From Kingdonia uniflora (lineage: Eukaryota; Streptophyta; Magnoliopsida; Ranunculales; Circaeasteraceae), in contig JACGCM010002082.1 in assembly GCA_014058105.1 (NCBI GenBank), positions 1,860,001-1,924,000 on the forward strand: 64,000 bases of DNA, read 5' to 3'. Below are positions 56,642 through 64,000 of the stretch, piece by piece. The translations under genes and the position numbers were made by a program. The notes beneath the pieces were generated by a model. It searched no databases. It worked only from the letters and a program-made list of their open reading frames with translations, and was not told the DNA's origin. The first letter of the stretch is position 1; each line of letters opens with the position of its first letter.

Positions 56642-59600
56642 CTATCTTTGATATAGCTTCAATCTCTTTGTGTTCCAAGAATTAAGGACTCGGTCTCCAT
56701 CGGATGTAATGAGGTCGTAAGAGTCGAGGCCACTTTTGCCAATAACAATAAATGGTCCTTCCCAATTTTCTGCGAGTTTCCCAATATTTAGTTTTTTTCT
56801 GCATTTTAGGATCTCTCGCAGGACGAGATCTTTAATATCGAACTCTCGGTGACTTGTTTGTTATATGATATTGCTAAAGTTTGATGGTGCCTTCCCAAGT
56901 TCATGACTTCTTTGTCTCTTGTTTCGTCGATCCAATTTATGTTACACGCCAGCTAGCAAGAACGGTGTACATCCAGTCGATACTCGGGGTGTTGTACGAT
57001 ACGCCCATAATACGTGTGGTAACTCTTGCACCCAATTACCTTTCTTCTCTATCAATTGCTTTTTTATTCTGTCGATTATAGTACGATTGGTGATTTTAGC
57101 CTAACCATTTCCTTGTGGGTAATACGGATTTAAAGGAGAGTGGATAATATTATACTGATTTAGGAAGCTGACAACCTTTGAACCAATGAACTGTGGTCCA
57201 TTGTCTATTCTGATGAGGTGGAGGGCCCAAAACCGTATTATAATATATTCCCATATGAATTTGATAACTTCATCTTCGCGTGTTCGACTCAAAGGAACTG
57301 CCTCTACCCACTTGGTGATGAAGTCCGTTGCTACTAGAAGGTACTTCCATTTTCCTGGTACAGTTGGGAATTCTCCCACGAGGTCGAGGGCCCATCTTTT
57401 GAATGGCCAATCAACTTTTCTAGAGTGGAGTTCTAAAGTTGGAGCTCAAATTTTGGGTTCATGTCGCTGGTAGGTATCACAGTTGCTGGAATATTCAATG
57501 GCTTGAGCTTTTATTTTAGGCCAAAAGACTCCTTGAGTAAGAGCTTGATTTTCTAAAGACCATCCTACCACATAGGATCTGCAAGTACCTTCGTGTAAAT
57601 CGTACAGGAAGGCTTGAACCTCCTTATTAGATAAACATTTGAGATAGGGTCCTGTACCGATTTTTTGTAAAGGATATTGTCATCAACGATGTATCGTTTA
57701 GCATTGTCTATCAAGCATCTTCTTTCGTTAACATCCTTGGGGATTTTGCCATCTAATGTGTTGATAGGTCCAATATATGTGAGGAAAGGTCGTCTCCAAT
57801 CGTCTTCGACCTCTTTGTCGCCCCCAGTATTAATAGTATTTAAGCTGATTATGTTAATGTTGGGGGTGGATACCACTTCAATCTTTAAATATCGGGCTTT
57901 TATTTTGTTTGTATCTTTTTTAAATCAGCTCATTTTGTCAGCTACCGCTGCGGCGTAGTCGATCATCTTGCCATTTTTCTAATATTTGTTTGTATAATGG
58001 TTCGCAATTAATAAGGAGTCTGTATAAACAGATAATTCGGGCACACCAATCTTCAGTACCATATTCACTCTGTGGATTAGTGCCTCATATTCGATCTCAT
58101 TATTGATAGCTTCGAAGTTAAGTTAGATTGATTTCTTAATTCTATCATTGGAAGGTGTGATAAAAATGATCCCAATGCCCGACCCAGCTAGTCCAGCAGA
58201 ACCGTCAGTTAAAAAGTACCAACCTTTCTTAGATATCCAATCTGATTTCTCTACAAACTGTTCCTCATTTATCTTAGTACTATCCTCTTCCAAATCAGGG
58301 TCGTCTACTAGAAAATCTGTGAAGAAATCTGCTACTGCTTGCCCCTTTTTAGAATGTTGTGGTTTAAAACGTATATTGTGCTCACCGAGAGTAGCCGACC
58401 ATTGCTAGACTCGTCTGGATTTCTCTCATTTGGATAAGACTTCATGCAATGGGTAATTTTTCATTACTCGAACTGAATGAGCTTGGAAATATTGTTTTAA
58501 CTTATGTGATGTATATACGAGAGCTAAAAATAGTTTTTCAATCTTAGTGTACTGTGTTTCTGCTAGACTGAGAGTCATGCTGATAAAGTAGATGAGTATT
58601 TCCATCTTTTCGTCGAGTCGTATGAGAACTAAATTGAGTGAGTTATCAGTCACTACAAGATATGCCATAAGCTATTTTCCTTCCCTGGGTGTACTCATGA
58701 CTGGTGGTTTCCCGAAGTAGCATTTCAGTTCCTAAAATGTTGCTTCACACTCTGTGGTCCACTCAATCTCAGGATCTTTGAGTTTTCCCTTTCTTCGTCC
58801 CTTCTCGTAGGAGGTCGAATAACCATTTACACCGATCTGAAGACTTGGAAACAAAATGATTTATTGTTGCTATTTTGCTAGCTATCTTTTGGACGTCTTT
58901 CTTGGTCCTTGGAGAAGGCATGGATAACAATGCACAGATATGATTTGTATTAGCCTCGATACCTTGCTTGTTAATCAAATATCCCAAGAATTTTTTTGAT
59001 TGGACTCCAAATTGGCAATTGTCGGGATTTAGTCTCATTTTCTAGGAGCGAAAAATTTTGAAGGTCGTGTACAAATCTGCGAGATGGTTTCCCTTCTTGA
59101 GACTTTTACACAACATATCATCAATGTAAACTTCCATTGTTTTCCTATGATAGTTTTTGAACATCTGAGTCATCAGTCTTTGGTAAGTGGCTCCGGCATT
59201 CTTGAGGCCGAAAGGCATGACTTTGTAGTAGTATAACCCATGTTCGATCTGTGATGAAAGCTATATTTTCTTGATCTTTGGGCAGAAGGGGTATTTGATT
59301 ATATCCTGATGCGGCGTCCATCATGGATAAGAGTTCGTGTCCCGCAGTGAAATCAAGTAGATAGTTGATGATAGGAAAGGGAAAACTATCTTTTGGAGTA
59401 TGTTTATTGAGGTCGGTGAAATCTATGTATACTTTGATCTTGCCATTTTTCTTTAGAACTATTACGATGTTCAAGATCCATTCAGGGTAATTGGCTTTTC
59501 GTATAAAACCAACTTCAATAAGTTTATTGATCTCTTTATTAACTTCTTCTTGCAGTCCTGGTGCTAAAGTTCTCGATTTTTGTTTGACTACCTTAGCCTT

Positions 59601-60300
59601 ATCTTTCAAACTAAGCTTGGGGCAAGCCAAATTTGGATCAATGTCTGGCATTTCATGAAATGTCAATGCGAAGACATCACTATTATCTTTGAGAAACTGA
59701 ATAAGAAAATTTTGCTCTATTGTAGGAAAAAAGTCCTAATGTAGGTACCCCATTTGTCTTTACTGATTTCGACGTATTCTATAGTTTCTATATTTGGATT
59801 CGGGTTCTCTCTAGTGTTCTGTAATTGGAATGCGATCTGCTGTGCTGGTGGTTCCATCACGATGGTAACAGTATTTTCGTAAGCTCGAGCTAGCTTCTGA
59901 ATGCCTTTGATTTTGTAGATGTCGTCATTCCAATCGAACTGTAATGCCAAATGATAGGTCGATGGGATAGCTTGCATGTTATGTAGCCAGCAACATCCCA
60001 TGACTCCTAAATAACAGGATTTTACGTTTATAACGTAAAACACAACGTCAACCGTCGTCGGTCCTACAGTAATAGGAGGCATACTTTTTCCTACACGTTC
60101 TTCTTTGGAGCTATTAAAGCCACTGATATTGATGTCACTGTACTAAACTTTGTCGGCCTGTCCCATCTAATCGATCGTACTTTGGAAGAGTAGCTCGATA
60201 CTACTACCAGTATCTACCATCATTGTATGTAGTACGACATTTCTCATTATCAACATAATCACGAGTACGCCATGGTGAGGAAAGTTGATGTGGCGAAGGT
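56642..60300 (-). pseudogene. Element D pol: protease, RT, two RNase H, integrase
   Basis: Protease at about 60190-60240 reads MMVDTGSSIELLF, with the catalytic DTG intact. RT at 59145-59666 has FTDLNKHTPKDSF and MMDAASGYNQIPL, a frameshift after FITDR (about 59240), and an intact YIDDML near 59115-59135. It continues at 58769-59038 (LGYLINKQGI). RNase H is at 58426-58668. The second RNase H-like domain (57960-58230) has LTDGSAG, NNEIEYEALIH and YTDSLLI, so D, E and D are kept. Integrase (57000-57380) reads ATDFITKWVEAVPL and RIDNGPQFIG, with GNG then a stop before the Glu region. Pol ends at 56642 after TKRLKLYQR. Confidence 0.85.
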
Positions 60301-62039
60301 CTTAATCTTCAAAGGAGATCCCTATTCCTTGAGAACTAGATGCGGGGAGTAACCGGGTTTTTTTATCAACCATGGTCAAATCGTGGCATTGGCTGAGATG
60401 CCATCTTTTAAATCTGATCGACCTGTTAATTGTGTGAGTCTCGATATAATGGCTGATGGATATGTGGTACGAATATTTTTCCTCTATTGTTCCTTCTCTT
60501 TGTACAATCTCAGTATTAAGTTTGTAACTTCCATATTTGTAATTTTCTACGTCCACGATGTACTTGAGCATTCTTTCGTCTGCTAAGATATACTCCAAAA
60601 GTCTCTGTAAGGCCAAGTAATATTTTGTATCATGATGTCGGACCATGTGAAGTATGCAATACGGCCTGCTTTCAATGGGCTAGATATATTGGGCATTGCG
60701 GAAGAACTTATCCTTCTATAGTGTAGGATACAGATTTGTTATTATAACAATTAACTTGGGAAAACATGGCTTTGGTAAGTTACCACCTCTCCGAGGTTGA
60801 TCTTCATTGGACTTGGTTTTCTTTTTGTCTTCTTTGTAATCTATTGTTCGATTGAAATCTTGTTCTGTGGATTAATCTTTTGCTGTCAGAGTTGACTTCT
60901 GAAACTTTTGTCTGTCGGTTATCATCCATTCAAGGTCAATATACCCATTTACTTTTTTGATCATGTCCTTTAAGGTCATAGGTTTATTTAGAATTAGGTG
61001 CTCCTTCGCTCTTCCATCCACGAGCAAAGCGTTGGTGAAGGCCAAAGTAGTAATTTTCTGATCAAGTCGGTCTGCCTTTCTGGCAAACTCAAAAAATTTC
61101 TTAGTAAATGTTTTGAGCTTCTCTCCTGGCATTTGCTTAAGGTTGAACAGGGAAGATAGATTTTCCTCTTTGTCTCTGTTGTGCGAGTAATTCTTGACAA
61201 AAAGTTCTCGTAATTGTTTGAAAGTTTTAATGGACCCTTCTTGTAGTGAGTAAAACCATCACAAAGGTTTGCCCTCGAGGCTGGTAGGGAAGAGATGGCA
61301 TAAAATGTGGTTAAATGTAGAATGTAAGCCTAAAGCATCTTAGAATTCTTGGACGTGTTCCACGAGATCAGTTCCTCTGGACTTTCAAATTTTTGGGGTG
61401 TAGAAACCGGTGGGAACTTTGTCATCCAATAACTCCTGAGCAATCGGATTTTTCAATAATCTGTTGTGGATACCCTTGGTGGTTTGAATCTGAGCTTCAA
61501 ATAATTCTTTGATGCATTTTTCGACATGTTCTTGAGTCACGTAATGACGATATGTAATGGTCTGACGTAGGATGCGTCCTTCTCAAGGAATGTGGTTGCC
61601 ACTTCTTTCATTTAGTCATTTACGAGCTGGAATATAAACTTTTCCCCTGGGTGGGTCCTCCGCTTGCCTTACTTCAGTGGGAGTGCCATCAACTTCTTGG
61701 AGGACTTCTTGTATCTATATGAGTTCGGCTCCCGGCTGATGATGATTGGATTGAATGTCAACTCCCAGGCTATTGCCTCGGGGTCCTAGCCTATCCCAAA
61801 CAGAAACTCGTGAGGTGGTTAGCACGTCTTTGTTCTTCTAGGCTGCAATCTATTGTCCTTGCTGAACTTTCAATGCATCTTGTACATTCGCTAGCTGTTG
61901 TTCTAGAACGGCTCATCTTTCTATCTCGGAGTGTATAGTGGCCTGCAATTCTGCTAGTACGATGCTTCTTTTTGTTGGGCCAATTGGTGTATTCTGGTCT
62001 GGAAGCAGCATTCTGTAAAGAGAGTATCAGCTGATTCAT
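60301..62039 (-). pseudogene. Element D gag, interrupted
   Basis: ATG at 62039 begins MNQLILSLQNAASRPEYTNW, about 22 bp from the primer-binding site. Frameshifts follow. The gag core is at 60872-61132 (KTFTKKFFEFARKADRLDQK and AFTNALLVDGRAKEHL). A degenerate zinc-knuckle-like YCILHMVRHHDTKYYLAL is near 60600-60660. Gag forms the particle and binds RNA. The layout matches element C gag. Confidence 0.7.
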
Positions 62040-62060
62040 AGAACTGTGGTTAAATGCTTC

Positions 62061-62079
62061 GTTCCCACAGATAGCACCA
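62061..62079 (-). other. Element D primer-binding site
   Basis: On the minus strand TGGTGCTATCTGTGGGAAC follows the LTR end after TT. Confidence 0.7.
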
Positions 62080-62081
62080 AA

Positions 62082-62657
62082 TGTAAGAACCTAATTTCAT
62101 ATATCAAACTTAGTCTCTTATACCAATAATAATCAAAATGCTAGTAAGAAATAAGCAATTGCTAACACAAGGTTTAGCGTGAAAAACCTTTGAATAGGTT
62201 AAAAACCACGACCTCTCTAGAGGATTTAGAAATAATGGTATTATTGATGATTGCTAGCTATTACAAAGAATGCTCTGAGTAGTTCTGTATAGACTTTCTG
62301 GGTAGAATCCTTTGTATAAAATTTCATGTGCCTAATCTGTAGTTCTCTGGTCCTATTTATAAGTCTTATAATATGACCATTTGATGACTATTATTATTTT
62401 TAATGATGGACGTTACAATATGGATTTGATGAGTCATTGAACTGATTGTGTAACGGTCTAATCCTTTTGTTTTATAACAGCTTCATTAATGATGGAGTGC
62501 TTATTAAATCGAGCTGTTGATGTAGTGGTAGAGAATAGTAAGTAGAACTCTGCAGTTGTTCCATAGTGTGCCATGTAATCGCATGTTGATGAGGTCGAGT
62601 GAACGTATGATGGTCGAAGATGAGGATTGAGTTCAAGATCCGGAATAGGGCACTACA
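62082..62657 (-). repeat. Element D 5' LTR (576 bp)
   Basis: On the plus strand it starts TGTAAGAACC and ends GCACTACA. A TATA box (TATAAATAG, minus strand) lies at 62353-62361 and would drive the genomic RNA. CAAGT follows at 62658-62662. Confidence 0.92.
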
Positions 62658-62662
62658 CAAGT

Positions 62663-64000
62663 GTTTTTTGGTAAATTGAATATTAAACTCTTATTTGATT
62701 TTACCATACATATTTTTTAATTGATAAAAGTAGATGTTATATATTTCAGAATTTGTTAAGTTATTAATTCAATTTTTGAATTTGAAATTGTACCATTAAT
62801 ATAAAGTTTTCATTAAGGTTAAGGTGTAACAATTTTGATTGATCGGTCGTTTTTCTTTTCAATGAAGTGTAACATCATATTATCAATGCCTCAAAAGTTT
62901 ACCTTGACTTATAAGAGTTGTCAAATCAAAATTTCATATCCAACCTTGTTGTTTTAACTTTTTTAAAACTATCTTAAATCACTACGGTTATTGTGTTTAG
63001 CTTAAGGGTTAGTGTTCATATTGATTTTAACATATCATCTAGTTTTGTATCATTAAATTTACATGAGTATTAAAGATTGTAATATGAAAGCATGTAAGCT
63101 ATAAGATACGTTAGAGACTTTTTTTAAGTCCTCCATTATTCGCTTGCATTTTTTAGGAAAAGTTATCATAATTTAAGAATTTAATTAAACTTCATGGATT
63201 TGAATACAATTACGGGACTTAGTTCCTAAAGTCGTGGGAAAAAATTTCTTTGATAAGGCTTGATTTATGTATTACGTTTAATTTTATAATCTTAAGTTGA
63301 AAATTAAGTTGTTAAATCCTTTTTTCATTGTTAAAACTATCAAAGAGCAAAACATGTATTTGATATCACTTTTTAACATAATTGAGATTAAGGTTTTAAT
63401 ATGTGTTCTGATTTTGATTCATTCCATTGATGTTTATTGGAATTAATTGTACTGAATATCATGCCAACAGTTCCAATCAATTAATGAATATGTCATTTTC
63501 AACGTAAGGGATCAAGGAAATTTTAGTTTTTTGTGTAAATGGTAGCTCATTAAAATCCTTGAATATGAGAGTTCTAATTCATAAACTTGAGACATTTTTA
63601 AGTATTAATGAGCTATAAAATAATATGATTCAAAAAGTAACCATTAATGTTTTAGGCGCAACATATATATTGCCTAAAGGCCGTGAAGCTGAACTACAAT
63701 TAGTAGGCCGAAAAATACATTTCCCTATTGGGTGTAAAATACATTGTTCGTGATCGCAGAAATTGAAGAAATAAGTTACTCAATTTTGTTTCATAGTATG
63801 ATTCAACGCTTAAAGGTATTTATACTGTTCTTCGAGCTAGTTTATCATTATTTCCTTAATGGGAGAGGATCCGTGGACACTCCCCTTTGGGGCACTCTAT
63901 AGACACTGAGTATTTTTGGGCCAATTTAAGACGATTTAAGAAAGTTTATCCTTATGGATATGATATATTTATCAATGAGATCATAGTTGTAAATTATTAA
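62663..64000. other. AT-rich flank, no recognised gene
   Basis: Low-GC sequence with no open frame of note. A stretch at about 63640-63740 reads YILPKGREAELQLVGRKIHF on the plus strand but I cannot assign it. Confidence 0.35.

Larger units (their letters stand above)
47175..62657 (-). mobile_element. Element D: 15.5-kb Tat/Retand-type LTR retrotransposon with both LTRs
   Basis: Two LTRs (47175-47748 and 62082-62657) are flanked by the direct repeat CAAGT (47170-47174 and 62658-62662), a target-site duplication. On the minus strand come the primer-binding site, gag, protease, RT, RNase H, second RNase H and integrase (ending at 56642). Then come a 104-bp tandem array and about 8 kb carrying plus-strand (antisense) genes, then a stem-loop with the polypurine tract. 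The LTRs look roughly 90% identical by eye, with many transitions, so the insertion is not recent. Pol is frameshifted. Confidence 0.92.

Noticed and set aside
63640..63740. Possible organelle-derived insertion (YILPKGREAELQLVGRKIHF)
   Set aside because: The stretch does not match a plastid or mitochondrial protein that I can place, and it is flanked by ordinary AT-rich sequence.

Overview
This window is repeat-rich plant nuclear DNA, probably from a eudicot. The evidence is plant-specific LTR retrotransposon lineages, a plant mobile domain gene, a CACTA terminus, and fragments of plant genes (SPA1-type WD40, FtsH-type AAA, lectin-receptor-type kinase). I see no complete host gene, rRNA, tRNA or CRISPR array. 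Almost every coding region is decayed, so most calls are pseudogenes. Names A to E below are mine.

Layout. 1-7688: element A, a deleted minus-strand Ty3/gypsy element of the Tat/Retand type, lies inside the 3' part of a plus-strand relative, element B, whose 3' LTR ends at 7688. 8194-17914: a head-to-tail array of six LTRs alternating with five short gag-protease internal regions from a non-autonomous Ty1/copia element. 17980-23231: a kinase pseudogene apparently split by a DNA transposon that carries a plant mobile domain (PMD) gene and a PIF/Harbinger transposase. 23232-25770: CACTA-like sequence with subterminal repeats. 27306-28445: SPA1-like WD40 exons and an FtsH-like exon that keep their splice sites. 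28975-37735: element C, a Tat-type element of the same family as A, truncated at its 3' end. 39431-42140: a CACTA-like terminus and a DUF1985-type pseudogene. 42564-46400: a degenerate plus-strand chromovirus (element E). 47175-62657: element D, an end-to-end 15.5 kb Tat/Retand-type element with two LTRs and a CAAGT target-site duplication. 62663-64000: AT-rich sequence with nothing recognised.

The most interesting content is an accessory gene set carried antisense to gag-pol in the Tat/Retand-type elements, between the end of pol and the 3' LTR. In element D it covers about 8 kb: small proteins alpha, beta and gamma, a PF04195-like protein, and coiled-coil proteins. In element B alpha, beta and gamma recur in the same order and orientation relative to the element, with different stop codons. 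Element C keeps the coiled-coil part, with an intron at a comparable place to the one in D. In C and D a short tandem array (195 bp and 104 bp units) separates this cassette from pol. In B and D a stem-loop directly abuts the polypurine tract, and the two copies show compensatory base changes. These features suggest a structured, long-maintained 3' module in this lineage.

All coordinates and alignments were made by eye. Family names come from recognised motifs, not from a database search.
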